Translations under genes and position numbers: made by a program
Shown: piece after piece, positions 1-15,500 of the stretch
Layout of the letters: each line of letters opens with the position of its first letter
Position numbering within the stretch: position 1 is the stretch's first letter
Notes under the pieces: generated by a model
What the model saw: only the letters and a program-made list of their open reading frames with translations
What the model was told of the DNA's origin: nothing
Databases searched by the model: none
Assembly (NCBI GenBank): GCA_023053545.1
Contig: JAKZAN010000002.1
Span: 9,172,790 to 9,236,789, forward strand
Direction of reading: 5' to 3'
DNA: 64,000 bases
From: Lepidurus packardi
Lineage: Eukaryota; Arthropoda; Branchiopoda; Notostraca; Triopsidae

Positions 1-2484
1 TGATAGTCGTGTTCGCTTGTACGATTTAAGGGACCTGAGTTTATCGTGCAAGTATAAAGGGTGCGTCAACTTTAGCAGTCAAATCAAAGCCGGTTTTAGG
101 TAAGTAAAACCTCGTTTTTCTTCCCATTTCTGGCTTAAGAACTTAAAATTGCATAGCTTTTGGCAAAGCGGAACAAGATTTGTAGTAGTCATCGGAATGC
201 GTAACTTTCTGTTGCACATTCCATTCACAAGGCAGTGTGTAAAATATCGAAGGGTTTTCAACGCCCATTAATGTCAACCATTCCTCCAAATTGGGCATCG
301 TTTCCTTCGTAGGAAATTCGTATTTCTTAATTATGTGGAATTGTCGTTCCAAGTTCGTTAATTCATGGCACTTCTTCGATTCGCGCATTTTCTGCAAGTC
401 CAAGAGGATCAAACTGACGTCAAAGCCAGGCCAGCCATCTGGTTCCAGTTGTCCTAATCTGGGCTTCAGTGAATTCATAAGGCGATACATGGCAAATTGA
501 TCCATAAACTTGGCATTTTGTGTTAACGCTACCCCCATAACTTGTTCTTTCTCAAATTTGTCAAATTGTGCATACAGCTGCACAATGTCAGCCCGGAACT
601 TAAGCTTAGGGTTAAGAAAGATGACTCGATCCACTTCGGGGTAATGCCATGGTAAAATTAAAGGGAGCATTTGAGTGATCAAGGTTTCTTGAATCATGGG
701 CAATGTAATGGTGGGGAAATGCCTATCAACTTGGCTAAGCAAATCGTGGTAAGTTTGTCCCAATAACTCCACCTGGTACGTGTATGTGCATGACGCTTGT
801 TCTCCTGCTTTGCTAAAGATATCAGCGATGGCATCTTGACTCTCGGAATCGGTTAAGATATGGAACTGGATCGGCGCCGAACTATACAGTAGAATCCACG
901 CAATCGTGTCTTTAGCCCTGTAGAAATTCCAATTTCGTAACTGCAAGCTTCTTTCTTAAGTTATTATTTTAAAAAGTGATTAGGTTTAGAAGTACCCAGC
1001 TGCTGCTAAAGGTTGTTGTCCAACGTAAAGGAGTCCGAGTAAGATATGAACGACAGTATTTGGTTTTAGGACTGTTTGTTGGGTAGGACTGAGCTTTAAC
1101 AAGGCTTGCTGATAAACATGTTCCGCGCTTTTCTGGGAATCGTCTTCCTACATCCAAAATTAGCATTTTAAATATTGAAAATATTCAGTATATAGCGAAA
1201 GAGAGGTCTTAAATCAGGGTATTGTAATGATTTGCCCGCAAAATTAAAAAATACTAGGAAGTATCCATACTTTGATGTAATTGTTAGGTGGGAAGTATGG
1301 TATGGGATCATTATGCGAGCTGGCTTCCGTTAGGTTAGCGGCTTTGGACCGTAATAAAACCGTGTATAGGGCAATGACACATAGTGATATTAGCACTGGA
1401 CCATAACGTGCACGTAGCATTTTTCTACGGGGATTGAAACACCTTTTTTTAGCTTTTAAATAGATTTCGAAGGGTTTTGTGAGAATGAAGGGAAGTTTTT
1501 CTACCTGGATGTTAGTTGAGCTAGCGAGCAGTAAGTTCGATTCCCCATTAGGCTAATTGCTTGGAGCATTGAAGAGAAATTAAGTTTATTTTCACGGTTT
1601 TTGTGGCCCATAGTTTCGAGAGTTTCTTCTAGAGGATCTACAGAAAAATAGAAATCGAATTCCGCGTTTACGTTACACAGGAGCCGTCGTCGATGACGAA
1701 CTGGCACTGGTTCTTCTGTGCCCCTTATTTTTTTAACGTTTCTTTCACACCTTGCTAGTTGGTAGTCCTTCGGAAGACTGAACTGTTCTTCACTAGAAAA
1801 TCTAACTGACTGAAGTTGATAAGTTGGAAAAAATCCGTTGGGTGTTGACTGTGTGCCGCGTCATTTACACCGCCAAAGCCAGAAGTTTGGGTTCAAAGCC
1901 CTTTCTAACATTTCCTTATTTTGATGGTGCCATACAAACGCATACCGCAGTAATTAATCTAAGCATCACCATATTAACAAATTTCTTTTAATGTCGTTTC
2001 AGTCACGATGGCAAGTTCATCATCAGCGGATCAGAGAACCAGTGTATCTATATATGGAAAACTAATCACGACTACGCCAAGTTTTCTTCCGCTCGAAGGG
2101 ATCGGAACGATTTCTGGGAAGGTGTAAAAGGTAATTGTCGAATTCTTCGGATATTAGATCACGAGAAGTACCGTAATGTTTTGACTCTTTGTAGCCCATA
2201 ACGCGGTAGTAACATCCGCAGTCTTTGCTCCCGATCCTGCTATTATATTCAACCATATCGAAGAGGAAAAGAAACGCAAAGAAGAGGAAGAGCAAGCGAA
2301 AGTTGAAGAGAAAGGGGCTGGTCCCAGAACTACTTTAGGAGGGCATGGTCAGTCCCCACGAACGACGACTACGGCGTGTTCGGGATATGTTATAGTTAGC
2401 GCGGATTTTAATGGTGTGGTCAAAGTCTTCCTGAACCGAATGAAACCAAAACACAGTTCTTTGCCTGCTTCGGCATTAGCTTAG
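1..2484 (+). CDS. WDR44: WDR44 (Rab11-binding WD40 protein), 3' part
   Basis: Only the last three coding exons are in the window: 1-99, 2003-2130 and 2195-2484 (TAG). The first reads DSRVRLYDLRDLSLSCKYKG and the next HDGKFIISGSENQCIYIW, then RRDRNDFWEGVKAHNAVVTS. These are the last two WD40 blades of WDR44, whose human sequence is nearly the same here. WDR44 is known as a Rab11 effector acting in endosome recycling and in preventing premature cilium formation. A lysine/glutamate-rich insert (around EEEKKRKEEEEQ) separates the final beta strands, which end in the SADFNGVVKVF block. Phases match at both junctions (AG|T and G|CC). The 1.9 kb intron 100-2002 contains a complete gene on the opposite strand, while the other intron is only 64 bp. 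The 5' part lies outside the window. Confidence 0.93.
143..1420 (-). CDS. XXYLT1-like GT8 glycosyltransferase homologue without the DXD motif, nested in a WDR44 intron
   Basis: Three exons on the minus strand, 1271-1420, 996-1147 and 143-950, give 369 residues. The start MLRARYGPVLISLCVIALYT is a type II signal anchor, as expected of a Golgi/ER enzyme. The body matches xyloside xylosyltransferase 1, which adds the second xylose to Notch EGF O-glucose glycans: HILTDSES near residue 130, LKFRADIVQLYAQFD, GWPGFDVSLILLDLQKMR and a C-terminal LTLMGVENPSIFYTLPCEWN. The family's Asp-Leu-Asp before LKF is replaced by Asn-Pro-Lys (FLNPKLKF), and the later GDQD block is replaced by NLEEW. The frame is intact and phases are 0 and 2, so this looks like a maintained pseudoenzyme or a changed activity rather than a decayed gene. 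The 150 bp first exon was found by eye from its signal anchor and the GTATGG donor; it is the least certain exon. Confidence 0.75.
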
Positions 2485-2544
2485 TTCTCTTGTTTTGTTA
2501 AGTTTTGTAAAGCTAGTCCTTCTCTGTCGCTATCTTTTCCCCCC

Positions 2545-2550
2545 AATAAA
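2545..2550 (+). promoter_or_regulatory. Polyadenylation signal AATAAA of WDR44
   Basis: AATAAA lies about 60 bases after the WDR44 stop, preceded by a C-rich stretch and followed by a GT-rich sequence (GTGTGTAGT). This is the usual layout of an animal cleavage and polyadenylation site. Confidence 0.6.
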
Positions 2551-3185
2551 GTGTACCTATATTGTGTGTAGTATCGTGAACTAATCAAGTTGATTTTGAC
2601 TTATGAAATTAGCCTAAGCTTTTATAAGTGTAAATCTAACGATTTTTTTATTGTCATTTGCTGAGAATACAAATGACGCATATGTACAGGCATACGAGTC
2701 TTTTCTATTGTAATTGAAACTAGGATTCACTAGTATTGTATTCATCATTGCTGCGATGATTGCGATACAGGATTGCCATACCTGGAGTCGTTGTTTTTTT
2801 AGCTTATTTAAGGCAATCAATCTAACGATTAAATGAATACAGTAACAGCATGTGATCTTTGTTAACTATAGTTTACCCAATAATTTTAGAGTAAAATCTC
2901 CAACAATGCAATTCCCAGAATAATGCGAACTTTTTGAAAATGTGGATAGGTCAATAATTAGATGATGGCGCCACTAGCTAAACACAGACAACTAGCAAAC
3001 TGGCTTCCTACTCAGCAAGGCGTTCATCTTTTCGTGTAGTGTGCGCATTTTGGCGGTCTGTTGTGTATGTAGCGTGTTTTTGGTTAAAAATAAGCTTGAT
3101 TTTGAAAGTTTAACTACAACAAGCCAAGGTATTGTATAACGTTCGTTAACTGTCCAGTCAATAATAACCTTTATTTTCTGGTAGA
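2551..3185. other. Intergenic region between WDR44 and EFTUD2
   Basis: No gene was recognised. The last 200 bases precede the EFTUD2 start and probably hold its promoter and 5' UTR. No TATA box stands out, as expected for a housekeeping gene. Confidence 0.5.
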
Positions 3186-7322
<4,137 letters not shown>

Positions 7323-7352
7323 TGCGATTTAACTTTCTTTTTGTTACCTTAC

Positions 7353-7358
7353 AATAAA
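7353..7358 (+). promoter_or_regulatory. Polyadenylation signal AATAAA of EFTUD2
   Basis: AATAAA lies about 30 bases after the EFTUD2 stop. It sits in the 467-base space between two convergent genes; nothing else was recognised between 7323 and 7789. Confidence 0.6.
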
Positions 7359-7789
7359 AGGAATCGGTTTCTTGAGTGACAAGTGAGGTTTTCAAGATAT
7401 TTGTATTGACAGCGATTCCAAAGCAGAGTGTTGGAATATGAAAATAAAGCTTCAGAAACGAAAAGAATTTGATGATAACAGCTAAATCGTTTTCTTTTTC
7501 CGAGAAAGAGACAGAATGACAAAATCGGTTTAAAAGCTAAACAGTTTTTTTTAATCAGTCGTTCGTTCATTGTCTGAAGTGATCCGTTCACGTGTCCCTT
7601 GAGCAAGACAGTTACCCTTTTTTAATGCTAACACAAGAAGCTACTTAAAAAAATTAAATATCAAGTACACGGAAAACCAAGTTTGAACGCAAGGGTTATT
7701 TGACAACAGCTTTTAAACATCTATATATGAATATCAGAGATTGTCATCGACTAAGGTATGTTCAAGCTTTGTTGCTTTCTTTCTTTGGG

Positions 7790-10700
7790 TCAGCGTCGAT
7801 TGGGTTCTAATAGCGTATCTAAACTACCGCTCAGTTTACGATCCCGGGCGTGGCTATGGGTGGGCGTGGACATTGGCGAAGAGGACAAGGCAGGACTGGT
7901 GCTTTTATCCGTACGAGAAAAGGAGCGTCGAAAAAAGCGCGGGAGATTAGGTAAAACACGTTTGCTTGTAATGTTCTGGTGATGTTCTGGATTGGAACAA
8001 GTCACTATGGATGACGTCACACGAGTCCTTCGTCCTCCCGCGCCTGCCAAACGCTCTTTCAAGTGTTTGATCCGCTTGAGAAACGGGATGTCACTAGAAC
8101 ACTTGGTAACCACGCCCACTGTGGTATCAATAGTCCGTACCACGTCATTGGGTGCATTAGGAGGTTCGCTTAGTTGTGGAGATTCTGTGGTTAAGTTGGG
8201 TGTGTCTGCCTCTTCTTGAATGCACACTTGGGGTACATGGTGTTTGTGAGGGTGAAGCAGTTCTTTGCTGGCTCTTCGTGTGTGCGAAAGCAGGGAATGA
8301 CGACGATGGCCGTGGTTCGAAGAAACCGGCCAAGGCTCGGAATGAATTTTGAAAGTTAAGGTTTGCTCGCTGACGTCAACCTCCGTGGTCGTATCCGGGT
8401 CCAAGCCAAGCGCTTCTTTCAAATCTAGTTCTTCATCAGAAGTATTCGCCTCGGAATCCGTACCTTCTTCGGAAGACGGTTCTGGGTTTATCGGAGGTGG
8501 AAGCAAGGGACTTCGTGTAGAAGCCACAGTAGGAAGCGTTGACGTGCTAATACTCGGTGATTCTTTGGTGGAGTCACTCGTATTGCTTTCGATACTGCGC
8601 CTCTGGCGAGTATCCTTCGAAGCTTCGTTTAAGCGGCGATAATACTCCAACGCTTCGCGGACAGGTCGAACAATCAAATCCTAATATATTCATCATAAAG
8701 AGAATAAAGAAGCGATAAAAAGGTCTTATTTATGACTATACTTCGAGTTCCGGAATTAATTGACCGATAGCTTCAAAAAGAGGGAGTAATACAAAGCCGA
8801 TGAAAGAACATTGCGAAGACGGTTTGGTGATTTTATCTCGATCCATGAAAGGCGTCACTGGTAGTCCTAACAACTTTTCCGTGTCACTTTGTTGAAAGAA
8901 TTCCTTAAAAAAAAAGAGCTTAGTACAAAGAAATCAAATAAGAAGTGAAATTCTATCTACTTGAAGTAAGCAATCCAACCAAGGCTCAGCCACGTCCATT
9001 GGTCTTGCTTCATTGGAAATGTCGGCCACTTTGATAAGCACCATGCAGAGCTACAGAAAAGAACCAAGTGCTCAGGAAGTTTCTTCTTTCTTCTTCTGTG
9101 TTAGCAACAGTGAGTATTTCCTTTTACCTGGTTAATGTGCGAGCGATTGGAGTAGTCGAAAGTCGGTATAATGTCTAGGAACTGCCCAAGAATTTCGTTA
9201 TGACGAGCCATATCCGTTGCCAAGATACAGCGAATCATGCCTTCACGGACTTTACGAAACATCTCTGGCGCAAAGTCGCGAAATAAGTTGGCGGATGGAT
9301 CTTCCAATATACGAAAAGCCACCGAGCAGTGATGGTTTTCCAGGGGGGATATGTCGTTGTAACGGAGAGCTAATTCTGTCCGCGCATTGATTTGGTAAAT
9401 GTTATTGAAACCGGGGTGGTCCAAGTCGTGGCAGATGCAAGAAGTCAATAACACCAGTGTTTCCAAGTCTCCAATCTTGGATGGAAGCTGTACTGCCCAT
9501 ATTATGCCGTACATCTGCAAAATACCAAACAAAACTAAACAGAAAATCCTTCTCGATAACCTTTTTCCATTAACGCTACTCGTACTCTTATGAGACTTTT
9601 CCCTCTCCCTAGATCTTATGAGACCTCATAGATCTTACGCGACTCTGTCCTCGTAGTATTGTCTGCTTCTCATTGTCAAGACGTCCTGATTTCCATCAAG
9701 TTTCCTGCCCAGACCTCCCAAGTCCCAATTCATTTCCCGTAAGCTGTCGCGTGGGACACACTCAGCTTAATGAATTGGACTGGTAGTGGCACGGAAGCAA
9801 GGTCTTTGCTCCAAAGTTTGAATGGAAGGCAAACTTTATGTAACTCGGTATACACAGGTTACGGCGACTACATTTGAATACTGCTATATTTCCTTTTGCT
9901 CGCGTAAACTTTACTTCCCAAACTTAAAATGAGCCCATCTCAAATTTGGTCGAGTATAGCAAGAGTTACGCCAGACTATAGTACGGAAACAACAGATGTC
10001 GTTTAGTCGTTCGCTTTCCTGACAAGTAAATAAACATTGCATGGTTAGACAAAGCGCGTTTTTGACCTTGTGCCTAACCCGAACATTACAAGAAATTGGT
10101 CTTTTCGACGGTTTTTGTTATCAATTCTTCCAAAGAATATCCCATGTCCTTTAGATAAATGTCATTTGTCTACAAATTAGAGCCCCATTTAAATACCCTG
10201 ACTCCCGTATGAAAATTCAAAGTGCCTCTCCGAAGCGAGTTCACAACACAAGTATTCACTAATTTGCATGCTGACATTTCATTGTCTATTTCTCAAGAAA
10301 AGCATATGTAAAAGAAAGAACGTATTCAGGCTACGTAATGGCTAGACTAAACTATGGCACATTGTCTTTACTTTAGCATAGAATTGGGACATTTTGTCGT
10401 AAGAAAATAATCTTGAAAGACGTACGACATGTCTGAAAGCGAATATGATTACCAACGGTTACCATTTGGGTGACGCAGAAGCAATGGTGGAAGTTGTGAA
10501 AAGGCACCTCATGGTAATTCATATAGACTTGGCAGAGGAACCGACGCAAAACAGCCAAATCAATGCCTAGTTTTTGGGGGAATTCCAAATCGATGTACAT
10601 GTGCTGAAGCAGTAGCAATATTTCCTCGTCTTCCCATTGCCAATTGTCGAACGTGGGCATTCGTAAGCAGCGCCGGACTTCCTCGGACAGTCTCATTTCG

Positions 10701-12586
10701 CTGGACGAATTTACATAAGACGCAGATTAGATTGCAAACCTTTTATTTTCTTATTTTTAGTTCCTTCCATTGACGTACCACAAGTAAAAGTAAAGAGACG
10801 TACCAGATCTGCATGAATTTCTGGCAGGCTAGTTGTTTCTCCGAATCGGTCTTGCGTCTGCTCTGGATCCTATTCCAATAAGGACGAGACGGATTCCGGG
10901 GCACAGGGGTGTCTTTCCAGAAACCAACTATTAAACATGTACCAGGCACACGGCCCCCGAAACCCAAGGTAAAAGAAGGAGGGAAAAAGAAAACCCCAGC
11001 CAACCCGAGATGAAAAGAATAGCATCTCATTTGCGTGACTTACAATGCCGTTAAAAAATAAAAGTTCAGAACGGGAAAGGATATATCAACTTAAAGTCTA
11101 AATAACAGTCGCGAATGCTTTAACTGTCTTTTTCGGAGCACAATAAAAGAGGAAACCCAAGTTTTAATTGACAGGTTCAACCTTTGAGCATTACCTTTGA
11201 AGCCTGTTTTCTCGACTGTGCCTTTGCTCATTTTCGAGAACTATACGACGGTGTAATTAAATCTTAATAGGGGGTTGAGCCTCATTAGTGATTGATTACA
11301 AACTAACTTTAGGCCATTTCCTCTTTGTTGCTTGAAAAGTTGTTAGCAAGTAAAACCTTGGGAGTTATTTCTAAAGCTCCAATAGGAAGACGTGTATCCA
11401 CGATTAGCTGAATGCAAATTATCCGGTTTTCTTTGTCGAAATCCGTGTCCATAAAAAGTAAGTTGCGAAATGTTGTGGACTGCTCAATGTTTCAACATCG
11501 AAGGCTAATTTAGTTGCGTCACGATTTGCGACAATGTCATGGCTCGTAAAATGGAACAAGTTTACAAGCTTGTGTATAAAGAAACTGCTGAAATTCCCGT
11601 GTTCTACAAAGAAGCAAAACTCGAAGGAACAGTGCTTAAAATAAATTAAAAAAATTAATTGCAATCCCACAATTAAAAAAAAAACTACAACGATTTCAAG
11701 TTCATTTCTTGCAACTACGAAGTTGTGTTCCCATACCTGCTCGAGCAACTCCTAACGCATTCCGTAGCGTATTTATGCGCTTCTTGAGATCCAAGATGCC
11801 TTGTTCCGTTTCCTGACAGGTAATCCCAGCTTCGAGTTCATATAGTCTTTTGGAATTACGTGAAAAAACATAACGTGGTTATTATCTCCCAGCTAGGTTT
11901 GTTTTCGTGTGAATTAATAAGGTATTTACCGGTCCATGATGACTCCCAGTTCCTGATCCACTTGATCGAGAAGAGTCCCTTTAACAAATATCTTTTATTT
12001 ACTTATAGCTTATCGCGATATGCTACGCTATTGGTCTTGTTTGAGTACATAAAAGGTCTCCTTAGGAGTTCAAAAAGTGCCATTGACAAGGATCATGGTT
12101 AAACTTGTTTTCTATCTATCTGAAACCGAAGCAAACATTTAGCTTTTTCCAGACTAAGTCTTCTGAGTTGTAAATTAGAAAAATCTAACTGGTTTGATCT
12201 TTTGCTAATTATTGAATGACTCGAGGCAAAGCTGACAGACCAGGAGTCTTGTCATCAGGGTTCTTGCAGCTTCAAAGAATTCACCATACGAGATGTTATA
12301 TTTTATTGCTGTGACATAATTCACATTTATACCCCATTCTTGGCGTCTAGTACCGTTAAGGTATTATTCCTGCTAAATTTTGATTTTCTGACAGTTAATT
12401 AAAAGCATTCCAAACGTACCATGGCTAGCGGGGCGTGTAAGAAAAAAAGCTAAAATATGACGTACCGTTGTAGTGCGCGGCCAGCAATTCCAGCCGATAA
12501 GGAGCTCGTTCGGTCGTCTGATTGGCTTCTGTGGGCGGTAATTGTTGCAGCAATGGTCCTTTTCCGCAATACATGGTCTGGGCAGC
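7790..12586 (-). CDS. PDE9A: PDE9-type cGMP-specific phosphodiesterase (5' end missing)
   Basis: Minus-strand exons from 3' to 5': 7790-8680 (stop), 8742-8903, 8961-9050, 9128-9515 (the coding phase requires 9514 as its first base), 10463-10700 and probably 10804-10912, 11737-11849, 11930-11978 and 12466-12586. The catalytic domain hydrolyses cGMP. It shows HNFHHCF, the metal-binding [33 protein letters not shown] and [16 protein letters not shown], each closely matching human PDE9A. The upstream coiled-coil exons ([22 protein letters not shown]) and the exon ending [17 protein letters not shown] match the PDE9A N-terminal region in order. After the domain there is a tail of about 280 residues rich in Ser, Thr and His with no known domain, much longer than in human PDE9A. 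No initiating exon was found; it may lie in the 12.6-17.8 kb stretch. The 10804-12586 exons are less certain than the catalytic ones. Confidence 0.92.
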
Positions 12587-15500
12587 CTATCTTCTTTTTT
12601 CGTGAAGAAGACGAGCTGGGAATGTCGTGCTGTGATGTCGCAGCTAAGGTTCTTTCTCCCCAAAAGAAAAGAAAAGGAGGCAATCTAAATCCTTCTGTCA
12701 ATATCAATACTCGGTCAGATGAGACCCATAGGTTCTGTTTCGTGCCTCCTGTCTTCACGGTACAGTACGAAAGAACAACTGACTGATACGGTATTCGTTT
12801 CACGAGCACTTGGCTGAGACTTGTGTCTCAATTAAACTCGTCCATAGTAGACGCTTTACAAATTAGGAAAACGATAACAGAATTTAGGCTCAAAACTTGG
12901 CCTTACCGTTCAACAGTCGCCTCCGGCTTGATAAGGCGATAGCGTGAGCTCGTTCGGCCTCAGATTTGACATCTCTATTAGGCTGACTAGATGATATTTT
13001 TCTTATTTTCTTCAAAGGAGGCTGATACGCAGCGGTCAGTCTTTCAAGCTAGTGGCGTTGAAGGTTGAATCGTGTATCGTGTCACACTTGCACCGTGTCA
13101 GGCTTATAACCAGTGAACCGTATGACTGATAGTGTCTGCAACTGTCAATCTAGGAGCTCGTGGATGGAATAAAATCACTTATACGCATTATATAAATGGT
13201 AAAATGATGGGATCAGTGATACGAAAAGGAAATGTAGCACTTTGCCGCAACATCAATTCAATGCGATTCGGGGTGATCGATTCGATCACGATTCCTTTGG
13301 TATAGTTTTGCACACCGCTAAATTTCCACGGAATATGTTTCGCGAAGTCAAAGGGAGAGCAAAGTGGAGGAATCTATCCGAGTTTTCTGACCAGCGTGCT
13401 ACATGCCTGTACGCAACTAAGCTGCATACACCCACCGAACCTTAGGCACGGTAGCTAAAATTAACTTGCCAACGTGCGTTCAAAGGCAAAGGCTATACAC
13501 AACGTAACTTACGAACAGTCAAGGCAAACGACTTTTTTTTCCGTTAATCCTTCGACCAGGCGTACTTTCTTTCGTGATTCCGAGAAATCGTTTAGCTTAC
13601 TTGCCTATAGCATTGCTACCTGCTTCTCTACTTTTACGTATTCCGGATTCATAAGCTAGGAAATTCGTAAAACCTCCCACAAGCAGCAACTTTTGGGTTT
13701 ATTACTTTTAACGTATGCAAGAGTGAAGTCCTTTAGTTTGTACTTTGCAGCACCGGGAATCCGTAACGTTTCACTTGTTGCTTTCATTTGGAAGATATAG
13801 CAAAGAACCACACGAGTCAGTGACTTTGTAAACTAAAAGGATCGATTTTTCGCCAAGACCTGACTACCGCAGATGCACGCAGAGAGCAGATTCGCGGCGT
13901 TGGAACGTGAAAAAAAAAAAAAAAAAAAAAAAAAGTTCGAGGAAGCTGATACCAAGTTTCAATAAAGCCGGGGAACCCCCCAGTACTATGCTGATTAAAT
14001 GCTTTGTCTCCCGTCAAGCTTCGCAAGGCATTTCGCAGCACCGATAATTACAGCCGCTGGACTCATGCTGCTTTCAACAGTTACCAAGACAGAATTGAAC
14101 AAAAAGAAAACCATATTCCGTATTGTCCTTTCCGCAAACCAATATTAGAAAGGAAAGTCAGTTGTGAAAAAGTACCAAAAATTAAAAAAAAAAAAACGTG
14201 GGACCACTTGGCAAAAGTACGGTTAATGACTTTCCAAGAAGTCTGCTGTTTTTGTTCAGAAGTACTGTACGTCTATCATTGAAACTAAATTTGTGTACTG
14301 TTTCACAGTGACTTCGACGATGGTTCTTTCTTTCTGTTTTTCCTCAGTCGTTACGTTCACGCACAGTCGCCTTTCCCGATTTGCTCACTAACACTTGGGG
14401 ATGTTAAACAACACTGTGTCAAGATGGAAGACTTCGTCGAAGAGTCGTGTCAGTCTGGCTCGGCCTGACTTCAGCTTGCTTGGTCGAGAAGCGCCGGCGC
14501 TCCTTTTATTTACGAAAAACAAGTCGCCCTATTTTGCGTTCGTGGACACACTTCGTTATAGGTTTTGTGCTTCATATCTTTATTACTATTATCTGTTTGA
14601 ATAAATTAGTCGTTATGTATCATTAGGGGAATTTTCGTTTGAATTAGACAAGAAAGGAGAAGGAAAAAGAGCTCACTTTGGCTCGCATTCTTGAAGCAAA
14701 AAGGAAGCCTTTATATTGTCGGTTCTTGGGTGATGTAAATTTCTTTACAAAAGGAAAAATGGAACGAAACGTTTATCTGGCCTGAAGGTTGCTCAGGCAA
14801 CGGCAACTATTGGATGTTCCAGGAGTAAGCGCAGCAAGATTTTGGTTACGTTAATGACCCCAAGGTCAAAGGTCAAGTGTGACAAGCGATAATGGGGGAC
14901 AGGGAAGGGGAAAATGGAAGTTGACTTGAATGTGTTTGGGCTTATGTGCCTACTGTGGTAACTTGACGCTTGGCGGCGAATTTTTGTCCAACTTATATAC
15001 GATGTAAATCCCGTACGAGTACTACGACGTGAGAAATTGGCTTGATTTGCAGTTATTATCACCACCTTTACGCTTTTTACTTAGGAAAGCTTAAAAACTT
15101 TGCGGAGGGCAATTGAGTTCTCAGCTATTTTGGGTATTTAGCATCTGCTGTACACAAAATGCGTATTAATAGGCCCAAAGTGGTGTTTGCCCTTCGACTA
15201 GAGCTACTAAACTTCAGCTGACGCCTGACGGTTAATTTTTTGCCCCGCTTACATCACACTTCAACTCTCTTGACCTTGTGATTGAGGGTTTTATAATCCT
15301 CTCGTGACACTCAGATACACCATATGTAATTGTGTCTTATTGCTTCAGGCTTTGGCTAGAACTCGGACGGTGCTTCACGTCCTAATTGAGTCACTTTACT
15401 TAATGGCTTGTAGGCGCTATCGTTTTCATTTATTAGCTTACGAAAAATCTAAAGGAGCCTGGCATACTGTAACTTTTGTCATTTATGGCTTTTCTCAACC

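Noticed and set aside
992-1147. Separate TPR-like gene ending near 990
   Set aside because: The segment splices in phase into the downstream glycosyltransferase-like exon at 950 and to a signal-anchor exon at 1420, so it is an internal exon.
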